This document shows positions 1 to 7,569 of a stretch of DNA of 19,621 bases, piece by piece. The DNA is from Proteobacteria bacterium UBA6921. GTDB lineage: Bacteria; Pseudomonadota; Gammaproteobacteria; SG8-11. Positions within the stretch are counted from its first letter, which is position 1. Every line of letters starts with the position of its first letter. Position numbers and translations under genes: made by a program. The stretch lies in the NCBI GenBank assembly GCA_002450895.1, contig DKAR01000159.1, forward strand, positions 1 through 19,621. Reading direction: 5' to 3'. The notes beneath the pieces are model-generated. The model saw only the letters and a list, made by a program, of their open reading frames with translations, had not been told where the DNA came from and did not search any database.

Positions 1-1288
1 CGATGCCGGTATCGCTGACGGTGATTTCGACGCTGTTTTCCGGATCCGCCGGATTCGCGCGCACGTCCACGCGGATGTCGCCGCGATCGGTGAATTTTGC
101 GGCGTTGCCGATCAGATTGAGCAGAACCTGTCGCAGTCGCAGGCGGTCGGCGAAAATCGTTTTCACTGTATTGACGTGGCGAATCTCAAGCGTATTGCCA
201 CGCGCATCGACAAGCGGTCGAACCAGATCGCGCAATTCCATCAGGAGCTGTTCTAATTTGATCTCCACGGGTTGAAGTTCCATTTTTCCAGCCTCGATCT
301 TGGAAAGATCGAGAATGTCGTTGACGAGAAGCAGCAGGTTGCGTCCGGCCTGCTGGATTTTTCGAATGTCGTCCAGAATCGGTGCGTCGCGTGGGCCCTC
401 GTGGCTTTCCAGAAGGAACTCGCTGTATCCGATAATCGCATTCAAAGGCGTTCGCAGTTCGTGGCTGACATTCGCGAGGAACGAACTCTTTGTTTCGTTC
501 GCGCGTACGGCCTGATCACGTGCGATCACCAGATCGCGCGTTGCATCCTGCAAGGACTGATCGATGGACTCGTTAAGTCGTTTTATTTCACGCACGTGCG
601 CTTCACGGTCCCGCGCGCGCTGTTTGATCTGCACGTCCGCCCGACGGACGAAGGCAAGCATGATCAGATATACGGCGAACAGGCCTCCAAACACGTACCG
701 GAACAGCTCATCTCGAGTTTCGTTCATGGCGAGAACGTGCGGTGTGACGTCGGCGTAGGTTTCAATGATCGCCTTGACGGGCTCGGTTGGTGACTCGCGC
801 AAGGGGAGGTAACTCGAAACAATGTAAACGTTTCTGAGCTCTCCCGAAGAGCCCTGGAACGATTCGAGAAAATCCATTTCACTGACCACGTGGCCCTGCT
901 TGGACTTCACCAGGTCGGGATAATCGTCGCTCTTGAGTTCGCCGATATCCTCGTCATTTGATGAGTAAAGCGTCAGTCCGCTCGCCGTGAAAATCTTGAT
1001 CTTTACGACGGGAAGTTCGGCAAGCAGGGGGCGCACGGTGCTGCCGATGAGCGGAACGATAAAGTCGCGGTCAAATCCGCTGATCTTCTTTTCATCCGAG
1101 TTGACGAACATCTTGATATTCGGCCACATGGCATTGGCGATCGCTTTGCCGAGTATTTCGTTCTGGCGTTCCCCAAGCGAGTAGATGTTCTTTTCCGCAA
1201 CAAAGCGAAACGCCAGGCCGATGCCCAGAGAGGCCAGCAGCACGGCGCCGAGTGCGACGACGGCAAAGTATCGCGTCAGTTTGAACAT
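1..1288 (-). CDS. Membrane sensor histidine kinase, partial (C-terminus beyond window edge)
   Basis: The frame is open from an ATG at 1288 to the left edge, giving 429 residues without a stop. Visible order: a membrane segment at about residues 7-29, a periplasmic sensor region of about 165 residues that I cannot assign to a named family, a second membrane segment at about 197-215, a linker predicted to be helical, then a HisKA dimerisation domain with the H-box SHELRTPLNAIIGYSE (phospho-acceptor His near residue 276). The N-box of the ATPase domain (QVLLNLIGNAAKFT) and the start of the G1 box (DTGI) follow, right at the edge. It should autophosphorylate on His and pass phosphate to a response regulator or receiver domain that lies outside the window; a hybrid form is possible. 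No good Shine-Dalgarno precedes the ATG, only a run of eight T in the coding sense. No in-frame alternative start exists before the upstream stop. Confidence 0.93.
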   Translation of the reverse strand, partial: MFKLTRYFAVVALGAVLLASLGIGLAFRFVAEKNIYSLGERQNEILGKAIANAMWPNIKMFVNSDEKKISGFDRDFIVPLIGSTVRPLLAELPVVKIKIFTASGLTLYSSNDEDIGELKSDDYPDLVKSKQGHVVSEMDFLESFQGSSGELRNVYIVSSYLPLRESPTEPVKAIIETYADVTPHVLAMNETRDELFRYVFGGLFAVYLIMLAFVRRADVQIKQRARDREAHVREIKRLNESIDQSLQDATRDLVIARDQAVRANETKSSFLANVSHELRTPLNAIIGYSEFLLESHEGPRDAPILDDIRKIQQAGRNLLLLVNDILDLSKIEAGKMELQPVEIKLEQLLMELRDLVRPLVDARGNTLEIRHVNTVKTIFADRLRLRQVLLNLIGNAAKFTDRGDIRVDVRANPADPENSVEITVSDTGI

Positions 1289-1373
1289 CGTAAAAAAAAT
1301 CGTTTTTGGTATGGCTGTGCCGGGCCCGCGGCAATTATTGTTTGGGCCAAGCTATGTATCGGCAGGACAAAGG

Positions 1374-1399
1374 AAAAATCCACGCGCCTGTGGGGCGCG
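1374..1399 (-). terminator. Intrinsic terminator of the cnoX-like gene
   Basis: Just downstream of the minus-strand stop at 1420, a perfect 6-bp stem (CGCGCC at 1383-1388 paired with GGCGCG at 1394-1399, loop of five bases) is followed in the minus direction by TGGATTTTTCC. This is the usual GC stem plus T-run of a Rho-independent terminator. It separates the thioredoxin gene from the histidine kinase, so the kinase probably has its own promoter in 1289-1373. Confidence 0.7.
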
Positions 1400-1419
1400 A
1401 TGGCGCGGTCAGGTGGGGG

Positions 1420-2280
1420 TCAATACAGCAGGCGGGCCAACTCGCGGCGGTACTTGGCCACGACAGGCCCGGTTTCGCCCAGCAATTCAAAGATCTGAAG
1501 GATGGCACGGTGCGCGGCACCTTCGTTGAACTCGCGCTTGCGGCGCATAACTTCCAGCAATTGATCGAGGGCGGGCTCGTAATCGCCGCGGATTGCCAGG
1601 CGTGATGCGAGTTGCAGTCGCGAGGCCAAGTCGTCCGGATTTATCTCGATTTTCGCCTGAAGTAGGGTGGCGTCCGGAGTCCCCTTCGCGGCATGCGCCA
1701 GTTGCAGCCGTGCTTGAAGATTCTTGACCAGCGGATCTGCCTGCAGCGCCGCCGAGATGGAATTCATCAAGGCGCTTGCTTCGTCGAGGTGATCCCCGTC
1801 GATCAGCATGGCAAGGTATTGCACCACCACTCGGGAATTGTCCGGGTCGCCCTGATACGCCGCGTTGGCCCGCTGAATTGCCGCATCCCGTTCACCACGC
1901 TGAAAAAGCGCCACGGCCTGGGCCATCTGCGTGTCCGATTCGCGTTCGATGTGACGGTCGAGGAACGCGCGAATTTGCGACTCTGGCAACGCGCCCACAA
2001 ATTCGTCCACGATCTGGCCGCCCCGGAACAGCTTGACGGTCGGCAGGCTACGCACACCATATTGGGCGGAGAGTTCCGGTTGCTCATCACTGTTGACCTT
2101 GGCGAGCAGAAACTTTCCCCCATAGACCTCGGCGAGCTGCGCCAGCATTGGCATCAACATTCGGCAGGGTGCACACCACTCCGCCCAGAAATCCACCAGC
2201 ACCGGCACGCGGTGCGAGTTTTTCAGGACGACTTCGTCGAAGTTGTCTGTAATTTCAAAGATGAATTGCGAGGCTGCCAT
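1420..2280 (-). CDS. cnoX: CnoX/YbbN-like chaperedoxin (thioredoxin domain plus TPR-like domain)
   Basis: A 286-residue protein, close to the length of E. coli CnoX (YbbN). Residues about 1-110 form a thioredoxin fold with WAEWCAPCR at 32-40 (Cys36 and Cys39) and the cis-Pro segment VRSLPTVKLF. The rest (about 115-286) is helical, Ala/Leu-rich and repeat-like, matching the TPR-like half of this family. In E. coli this protein is a cytoplasmic holdase that protects substrates from oxidative aggregation and hands them to folding chaperones. Unlike the E. coli protein, which lacks the first active-site Cys, this copy keeps a complete CxxC and may be redox-active. The ATG at 2280 has AGGAAAA upstream. 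The gene is divergent from archease-rtcB and is followed by an intrinsic terminator. The family call is firm; the exact redox role is inference. Confidence 0.9.
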   Translation of the reverse strand: MAASQFIFEITDNFDEVVLKNSHRVPVLVDFWAEWCAPCRMLMPMLAQLAEVYGGKFLLAKVNSDEQPELSAQYGVRSLPTVKLFRGGQIVDEFVGALPESQIRAFLDRHIERESDTQMAQAVALFQRGERDAAIQRANAAYQGDPDNSRVVVQYLAMLIDGDHLDEASALMNSISAALQADPLVKNLQARLQLAHAAKGTPDATLLQAKIEINPDDLASRLQLASRLAIRGDYEPALDQLLEVMRRKREFNEGAAHRAILQIFELLGETGPVVAKYRRELARLLY

Positions 2281-2415
2281 TGTTTTTTCCTGATTCGTAC
2301 CCGTCGACGCAGTCCCGGTATTTCGGTGCGATGCGCAAATCCACCACTATCGAGGTTTTGGCCTGAGGTTCTATTCTTGGGGTCGCGCGAAGGACTTACA
2401 AGAGCAGAGATCGCC

Positions 2416-2844
2416 ATGGCCGCCTCCGATGAACTGTGTTGGGAACATTTTCCACACGAAGCGGATATGGGGGTCCGTGGCTTTGGGGCCAGCAAGGCGC
2501 AGGCGTTCGAGCAGGCGGCTCGCGCAATGACGGCGGTGGTGACCGATCTGTGCACCGTCGATTCGCGCGAGCCGGTGAAAATCGAATGCGAGGCCCCGGA
2601 TGATGAAATGCTCCTGGTCGATTGGCTGAATCAGCTCATCTTCGAGATGGCCACGCGAAAATTCCTGTTTGGTCGCTTTGAAGTTCATTTTGATGGATCG
2701 CGACTGCACGGCACGGCATGGGGCGAGCCGGTGAACGCGGAAAAACATCAGCCCGCCGTGGAGATCAAGGGCGCCACATACACCGCGCTGCGGGTCGTGC
2801 AGGAAAACGGCCAATGGGTCGCCCAGTGTGTCGTCGATGTGTAA
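2416..2844 (+). CDS. Archease (RtcB cofactor)
   Basis: A 142-residue protein with the signature pieces of archease: HEADMGVRGFG near residues 14-24, LLVDWLNQLIFEM in the middle, and near the end PAVEIKGATYTALRV followed by the acidic terminal VVDV. Archease helps RtcB become guanylylated and turn over, and is normally encoded next to it. Here its TAA lies 10 bases before the rtcB start and overlaps the rtcB Shine-Dalgarno, so translational coupling is likely. The frame stays open far upstream (to 1693), but that part lies antisense to cnoX. The ATG at 2416 fits the family length and has a weak purine-rich GAGCAGAGA before it. Confidence 0.92.
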   Translation: MAASDELCWEHFPHEADMGVRGFGASKAQAFEQAARAMTAVVTDLCTVDSREPVKIECEAPDDEMLLVDWLNQLIFEMATRKFLFGRFEVHFDGSRLHGTAWGEPVNAEKHQPAVEIKGATYTALRVVQENGQWVAQCVVDV

Positions 2845-2848
2845 GGAG
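2843..2848 (+). promoter_or_regulatory. Shine-Dalgarno of rtcB, overlapping the archease stop
   Basis: AAGGAG shares two bases with the archease TAA (2842-2844) and sits six bases before the GTG at 2855. It decides the GTG start of rtcB and links its translation to archease. Confidence 0.8.
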
Positions 2849-2854
2849 TAAATC

Positions 2855-4285
2855 GTGGACTTATCGCTACTGAATCGAAAATCGGAATTCGAGTGGGAAA
2901 TTATTCCGCGGGGCGCCATGCGTGTTCCCGGTGTGATTTATGCCAGTGAAGAGCTGGTGCGCGACATGGATCACAAAGTCTACGAGCAAGTCACCAATGT
3001 GGCCACGCTGCCCGGCATTGTGAAAGCGTCCTACGCGATGCCCGATGCGCATTGGGGCTATGGATTTCCGATCGGAGGCGTCGCTGCATTCGATCCGGAT
3101 GAAGGAGGAGTCGTTTCCGCGGGCGGTGTCGGCTTTGACATTTCCTGCGGCGTGCGGTGCCTGCACACCGGGCTGACGGTCGATGACGTTCGCGCCGTGC
3201 AAAAAGAACTCGCCGACATACTGTTTCACAAGATCCCCGCGGGCCTGGGGAGTACGGGTGCGATTCGACTGAACGATGCGAAAATGGATGCGATGTTGTC
3301 CGGCGGCGCGCGTTGGGCAGTGGAGCAGGGCTGGGGCTCGGCGGCCGACCTGGACCACATCGAGGAGCAGGGACAGATGAAACACGCCAAGCCGGGATAT
3401 GTCTCGGCGCACGCAAAAAAACGCCAGCGCGATGAAATGGGCACGCTCGGGTCGGGTAATCATTATCTCGAAGTGCAGAAGGTGGCGCGCATCTTCGATG
3501 CAAGGATCGCTGAAGCCTTTCATTTGCGCGAAAACGATGTTGTGGTGAGCATTCACTGCGGATCGCGTGGGCTGGGGCATCAGATTGGAACCGAATTTCT
3601 GAAGCGCATGGCCATCGCAGCATCCGGCCACGGCATCACGCTGCCTGATCGTGAACTGGCCTGTGCCCCGATTCACTCGGAGGTCGGCGAGGAATATCTT
3701 GGCGCGATGCGCGCCGCGATCAATTGCGCACTGGCCAATCGCCAGATCCTCACGCATCTCACGCGCGAAGCATTCGCGCACGTCCTTCCGAAAGCGCGCT
3801 TGCCGTTGTTGTACGACGTGTCGCACAACACGTGCAAAGTGGAAGATCACACCGTGGATGGACAGCGTCGCAAGTTGTTTGTTCATCGCAAAGGGGCAAC
3901 GCGCGCCTTCGGGCCGGGCCATCCGGATATTCCCGCGTTGCTGCGGCCGCACGGCCAACCTGTGCTGATCGGTGGATCGATGGGCACCGGATCCTATGTG
4001 CTGGTAGGAACGAAGGAATGTGAAGCACGTTCGTTCAGCTCCGCATGTCACGGTGCGGGACGCGCGATGAGTCGCCATCAGGCTTCGCGCACCTGGCAGG
4101 GTCGGCAGGTGATTGATGAACTCGCCGAGCGCGGAATCTTGATTCGCAGCCCCTCGGCGCGCGGTGTTGCGGAAGAAGCCCCCGGTGCGTACAAGGACGT
4201 GGCGGCGGTCGTGGATGCTGCGGATCGCGCCGGGTTGGCGCGCACCGTGGCGCGGCTTGAGCCGCTCGTGTGCGTGAAGGGATAA
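2855..4285 (+). CDS. rtcB: RNA-splicing ligase RtcB (3'-phosphate/5'-OH RNA ligase)
   Basis: A 476-residue full-length RtcB. It joins RNA 2',3'-cyclic phosphate or 3'-phosphate ends to 5'-OH ends using GTP and Mn2+. By my count all metal and nucleotide ligands are present: Asp95 and Cys98 in GFDISCG, His203 in GSGNHYLE, His234 in SIHCGSRGLGHQ, His324 in DVSHN, and the guanylylated His399 in CHGAGRAMSR. The first four coincide in number with the Pyrococcus enzyme and the last two are offset by five. RKGATRAFGPG and GGSMGTGSYVLVG are also conserved. The GTG start has an ideal AAGGAG six bases upstream. It forms a two-gene operon with archease and converges with the lipoprotein gene at 4302, with only 16 bases between stops. 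Bacterial RtcB is linked to repair of cleaved tRNA or rRNA; the substrate here is unknown. No RtcA or RtcR gene is in the window. Confidence 0.98.
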   Translation: MDLSLLNRKSEFEWEIIPRGAMRVPGVIYASEELVRDMDHKVYEQVTNVATLPGIVKASYAMPDAHWGYGFPIGGVAAFDPDEGGVVSAGGVGFDISCGVRCLHTGLTVDDVRAVQKELADILFHKIPAGLGSTGAIRLNDAKMDAMLSGGARWAVEQGWGSAADLDHIEEQGQMKHAKPGYVSAHAKKRQRDEMGTLGSGNHYLEVQKVARIFDARIAEAFHLRENDVVVSIHCGSRGLGHQIGTEFLKRMAIAASGHGITLPDRELACAPIHSEVGEEYLGAMRAAINCALANRQILTHLTREAFAHVLPKARLPLLYDVSHNTCKVEDHTVDGQRRKLFVHRKGATRAFGPGHPDIPALLRPHGQPVLIGGSMGTGSYVLVGTKECEARSFSSACHGAGRAMSRHQASRTWQGRQVIDELAERGILIRSPSARGVAEEAPGAYKDVAAVVDAADRAGLARTVARLEPLVCVKG

Positions 4286-4301
4286 ATGCGGAAGCGAGGG
4301 C

Positions 4302-5525
4302 TCAGGGAGTCACAGGAACGGGGATGGCGTCGCTGATGTTGTTGCTTTCAACCATTTCGCCAATTACGCCACCGCGATCGGCAACCACGAATACGTAATA
4401 CGTTGCCGTCGCCAGACCGGATGGCAGGATGTAGTTGTAGTCCGGATAACTCAGCGAGCTGCCGGATCCGACGGCAAGTGAGTCGACATTGCGCGTGCCA
4501 AGCAGCGTGTCGTCGACGGAAAGCGTGGCGTCCGCGGAAAGATAGATTCCGACCTCGAACGCGCCCGCCGCGGCGAATCCCTGATTGAATACCGTTTCAA
4601 TCACGGAGATCTGGCCACCGGGGTGCGCCGTTCCGGACACCCAGGGTGATTGCACGACAAGATCGGGATTCTGGGGGGCGACGGTCAGGTTATAACCTGT
4701 ATTTGCGCCCGAGGAATGTGCTCCCAGAATTGGAAATGAACGCACAAAATAGATACCGGAGGCTGGCGCGGTCCAGGCCATTCGCGCGGCGTAAAAATTC
4801 CAGTCCGGTGGTGTCGCGCTCGTTGTCAGCAGCGTGGACCCCGTCGAATCGTAGAGCGCAAGACCGGTCCAAGCCTCGCTTCCGACATCACTGGTTGCGA
4901 TGCCGTAACTGACTCCTGCGCTTGCGGTGAATTGCACCCAGTCCTGCGTGCCCAGACAGTGATTGCGTGCCTGCGGGACGCCCAATGAAATGGATCGTGC
5001 CTGCGCGAAAGTGTCATCGGGTTCGAACGCGTCCTCACTGCACGTCGTACCTTGAACCATCAGCGTCGAGGTCTTGATGTTGTTTGCGAGGTTCGAATCG
5101 GTCTGGCCGTTGTAGGTTCCGACTCCAAAAAAATACGTTCCGCTGGCCAGGTTCGACGGCAACATGGCCTCGAGATCGATCGTGACAGACGCGCCGGTAT
5201 CCACTACGGCCAGCGTGCCAAGTCCGATATGTGCATCCAGCGCGATGGCATCAAAAGGATTGTCGCGACTGGAGACGGTGACAAAAGGAAAAACCGCGGC
5301 GCCCGCCGACAATGCCGGGCCGTTGTTGCGAATAGTGACCGTTACGGTAAATGAATCGCCCGCCGCCGCGCTCGCGGGAGCGCCGGAAACCGAAACAATT
5401 TCCAGATCGGTTTGCGTTGTGTTTGCATCATTGCCGCTCGAACCACTCCCGCCGCCCCCGCTGCAGGACGCAAGCGCCGCGAAACAAAGCCAGATTGGCA
5501 GGAGCAGCGTGCGCATTTTATTCAT
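4302..5525 (-). CDS. CARDB-PPC-CARDB outer-membrane lipoprotein
   Basis: A 407-residue lipoprotein: the signal ends in the lipobox LAS-Cys (Cys21), and Ser at +2 fits outer-membrane sorting. A flexible GGGGSGSSG linker follows. Residues about 39-157 form a CARDB domain (LEIVSVSGAPASAAAGDSF, then a run ending NLANNIKTSTLMV). Residues about 162-283 form a bacterial pre-peptidase C-terminal (PPC) domain (EPDDTFAQA, DWVQF, GIYFVRS, GYNLTV). Residues about 287-403 form a second CARDB domain (PDLVVQSPW, then VIGEMVESNNISDA). These beta-sandwich domains are usually appendages of secreted enzymes and adhesins; here no catalytic domain is present, so a binding or surface-scaffold role is inferred. MNKM offers two possible ATGs and neither has a strong Shine-Dalgarno. 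A GATAAT hexamer (minus, 5556-5561) could be a -10 element, without a clear -35. Confidence 0.85.
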   Translation of the reverse strand: MNKMRTLLLPIWLCFAALASCSGGGGSGSSGNDANTTQTDLEIVSVSGAPASAAAGDSFTVTVTIRNNGPALSAGAAVFPFVTVSSRDNPFDAIALDAHIGLGTLAVVDTGASVTIDLEAMLPSNLASGTYFFGVGTYNGQTDSNLANNIKTSTLMVQGTTCSEDAFEPDDTFAQARSISLGVPQARNHCLGTQDWVQFTASAGVSYGIATSDVGSEAWTGLALYDSTGSTLLTTSATPPDWNFYAARMAWTAPASGIYFVRSFPILGAHSSGANTGYNLTVAPQNPDLVVQSPWVSGTAHPGGQISVIETVFNQGFAAAGAFEVGIYLSADATLSVDDTLLGTRNVDSLAVGSGSSLSYPDYNYILPSGLATATYYVFVVADRGGVIGEMVESNNISDAIPVPVTP

Positions 5526-5689
5526 ACCCGAGATCCAGGAAGCTGAGATGCTTCAATTATCCGACAAACACCTTAAGCCACCGCGTGCCGGAATCTTCAG
5601 CGCAAGTGTGATGCCAATCGAAAATCACGCGAGGATTGAATCAACGGTTTGCGGTGGAACATCGCCAATCCAATAACCAATGTGCCGGA

Positions 5690-6331
5690 CTAGAACAGCT
5701 CGACTTCGCCCGCGACGGGTTGCTGCTCGACCGTCTGGATGTACGATTGTTCCTGACTGAGAATCGTGTTGTTGTGCAGCGAGCGCAGGCGCTTCACCTT
5801 GACCTTACCGGTTGCCGGAAAGTAAACCACCATGCGCGGGAAGATGTCACCCACGTCTTCAGCGCTGATTTTCATGCCTTCGGTTTCCAGATATTCGCGC
5901 ACGAACGAGATGTTGCGTTGGCCGACGTCAGTCATGTTTTCCATGATTCGCCCGCCACCAAAAATTTTCACCTCGAGATTGCGACGCTGCCCGCCGTTGC
6001 GCAGGATTTCATTGATCAGGTGTTCCATCGCAAAGTTGCCATAGCGATCGGCTGCGCTCACCTTGGAATTACCGGAGCTACCGTGGGATGCGGCCGAGCT
6101 TGGCAACATGAAATGATTCATACCGCCGATTCCGAATACCGAATCCCGAATGCAGGCGGAGATGCAGGAGCCCAGTGTGGTGTACACGCCTTCGTCATTT
6201 CGCGTGACGTAGAATTCTCCGGGCATGATCCGCGCAGCAAACTTGCCGTGGGCATTGCTCCAGCTGCGACGAAAGTGCTCGAACCCAGGCAGTGCCAGCG
6301 GTGGGGTCTGATTGTCAGGGGCGCGCGCCAT
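5690..6331 (-). CDS. cheD: CheD, chemoreceptor glutamine deamidase
   Basis: A 213-residue CheD. The family deamidates (and de-esterifies) glutamine side chains on methyl-accepting chemotaxis proteins and often binds CheC or CheY-P. The catalytic pair is visible: Cys56 in TTLGSCISAC and His73 in GGMNHFMLP, with the 17-residue spacing known from Thermotoga CheD. Later family segments are also present (DRYGNFAMEHLINEIL, EVKIFGGGRIM, VGQRNISFVREYL). The amino end is about 30 residues longer than the compact core. It starts 12 bases after the HDOD gene stop with only a weak AAAAAGAAA before the ATG, so coupling to the upstream gene is likely. No chemoreceptor, CheA, CheB or CheR lies within the window. 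Confidence 0.95.
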   Translation of the reverse strand: MARAPDNQTPPLALPGFEHFRRSWSNAHGKFAARIMPGEFYVTRNDEGVYTTLGSCISACIRDSVFGIGGMNHFMLPSSAASHGSSGNSKVSAADRYGNFAMEHLINEILRNGGQRRNLEVKIFGGGRIMENMTDVGQRNISFVREYLETEGMKISAEDVGDIFPRMVVYFPATGKVKVKRLRSLHNNTILSQEQSYIQTVEQQPVAGEVELF

Positions 6332-6343
6332 GCGGGTTTCTTT

Positions 6344-7201
6344 TTATGCGTTACCGACAAACAATTTCTCGACGGCGCGGATTTCCGCCTGCGCAAATCG
6401 AATTGCGGGCTCGCGAATGGAGTCGTCCAGTCCCGTCTTCTCCCACGCGCGCGAGTCCAACGGCGGTACGTCGCCCGGATCGAGCGTATCGATTTCCGCC
6501 ATCAGCGCAATCGTGTTGGCCAGGTGCACGAGGGCCGTTTCGCGCGGATACGCCTTCGGCTTGTCGATGTCATGATGGTAGGCAATGCACTCGACCAGCA
6601 GGGCGGGCAAGTTCCACTCGCGTGCCAGCTCACCGCCGACATCCCCGTGGTCAAATCCCATCACTTGTCGTTCGGCAACATGGATCGGTTGTTCTTCGGC
6701 GGTATCGAGAACTTTTGTCAGGGCGAGGGCGGCTTTGTCCGGAAGCCGATTGAAAATCACGAGTTCGCCGATGTCGTGCAGCAAGCCTGCGGTAAACAAG
6801 ACCTCGGGATCGCATTTGCCCGCCTGTTTTGCGATAAAACGCGCGGCCAGCGCGCAGAGCAGACTGTGTCGCCAGAAGTTTTCCATCGACACGAGTTCGT
6901 TAGGGAGTCCTTCGAAGCTCTTGGCGACAGACATGGAAAGCGCCAGCGTGCGGATCTGTGACGTACCGATGATTGTGACAGCACGATCCACGGTGTCGAT
7001 TTGGGCCGAGCGCCCATACATCGGACTGTTGGCCACGCGCAGCAGTCGCGCTGCAAACGAAGGGTCCTGATTTACCGCCTTTGCAATGTCATCACGGGTG
7101 CTCCTTGGGTCTTCCACGAGGCGCGTGATGCGCAGATAGACATCAGGCAATGTGATCAGACCGCGAATGTCTTTCACAAGGTCGACAGCTTGTGTGGCCA
7201 T
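6344..7201 (-). CDS. HDOD-domain signalling protein
   Basis: A 285-residue protein that is nearly all HDOD domain. Visible pieces are AVNQDPSFAARLLRVANSPM, TVDRAVTIIGTSQIRTLAL, FWRHSLLCALAARFIA, LLHDIGELVIF, and FDHGDVGGELAREWNLP followed by AYHHD. HDOD proteins are cytoplasmic regulators related to HD phosphohydrolases, commonly tied to motility, chemotaxis or second-messenger signalling; catalysis has generally not been shown. This copy keeps an HD pair (LLHDIG), so residual metal binding is possible. I chose the ATG at 7201, which has AGGAG five bases upstream (7207-7211 on the minus strand). The longer frame to 7237 has no such site. It is first in an operon with cheD. Confidence 0.9.
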   Translation of the reverse strand: MATQAVDLVKDIRGLITLPDVYLRITRLVEDPRSTRDDIAKAVNQDPSFAARLLRVANSPMYGRSAQIDTVDRAVTIIGTSQIRTLALSMSVAKSFEGLPNELVSMENFWRHSLLCALAARFIAKQAGKCDPEVLFTAGLLHDIGELVIFNRLPDKAALALTKVLDTAEEQPIHVAERQVMGFDHGDVGGELAREWNLPALLVECIAYHHDIDKPKAYPRETALVHLANTIALMAEIDTLDPGDVPPLDSRAWEKTGLDDSIREPAIRFAQAEIRAVEKLFVGNA

Positions 7202-7569
7202 GGCGGCTCCTAGTCCAACAAACGTAAAGCGGGGCATCGCGGGGACTGCTCAAGTTACCCCCGTATTAACGGGCGCTAACGAAGGAAAGTGAATGCGTCA
7301 GATATTGCTTCGCAGCCGGGCGCCAAGTTGCGCGCCATGGGTCGTACGCAACGGAAAAGTACAGCGCCGTCGAGTGCAATTCGCACACGCGCTTTCTTAA
7401 GGCTGCGATTAAGGTGAGTGTGTACTGTCTCAGGCACGGCGTGCATCCGCTGGAACGCGGCCTCGATTTTTACAGCCAGGCTGACTATTCTTCGTTTTCT
7501 TCAGCGCGCTCCTCTGCAGCTCGTGCGGGCAGGGCGTTCTTAATTCTTAAAAAAGCGCGGGATCGGGTC
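7202..7569. other. Divergent intergenic region between HDOD-cheD and the exported-protein operon
   Basis: This stretch of 368 bases holds no convincing gene. A plus-strand frame open from a GTG at 7414 runs into the next gene, but it lacks a Shine-Dalgarno and would place non-secretory sequence before a clear signal peptide. The region should contain the promoters of both operons. It carries an extended inverted repeat at 7255-7280. I could not identify a convincing -35/-10 pair on either strand. A GGCACGGCGTGC element near 7434 resembles a sigma-54 site, but its GG-GC spacing is two bases short. Confidence 0.6.
7255..7280. repeat. Extended inverted repeat in divergent promoter region
   Basis: GTTA and TAAC form the outer arms; CCCGT (7260-7264) and ACGGG (7269-7273) form the inner arms around ATTA. 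The two halves are separated by small unpaired bases. It lies about 55-80 bases upstream of the HDOD start, where an operator could act. As an RNA hairpin it would be weak and has no T-run, so a DNA-binding site is the more natural reading. Confidence 0.4.

Noticed and set aside
1693..2415. Long amino-terminal extension of archease
   Set aside because: The extension is antisense to cnoX and would make the protein far longer than any archease; the ATG at 2416 gives the family length.
2867..4078. Long open frame of about 400 codons on the minus strand
   Set aside because: It lies entirely antisense to rtcB, whose catalytic residues are all present in the other strand, and its translation has no domain features. 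It is a codon-bias shadow.
5636..6961. Long plus-strand frame of 441 codons
   Set aside because: It is antisense to cheD and the HDOD gene, both of which have clear family motifs; the translated product shows no recognisable pattern.
7431..7446. Possible sigma-54 promoter (GGCACGGCGTGC)
   Set aside because: The distance between the GG and GC elements is two bases shorter than the required -24/-12 spacing.
7414..7569. Extension of the first exported gene to a GTG at 7414
   Set aside because: No convincing Shine-Dalgarno, and it would bury a clean signal peptide that begins at the ATG at 7570.
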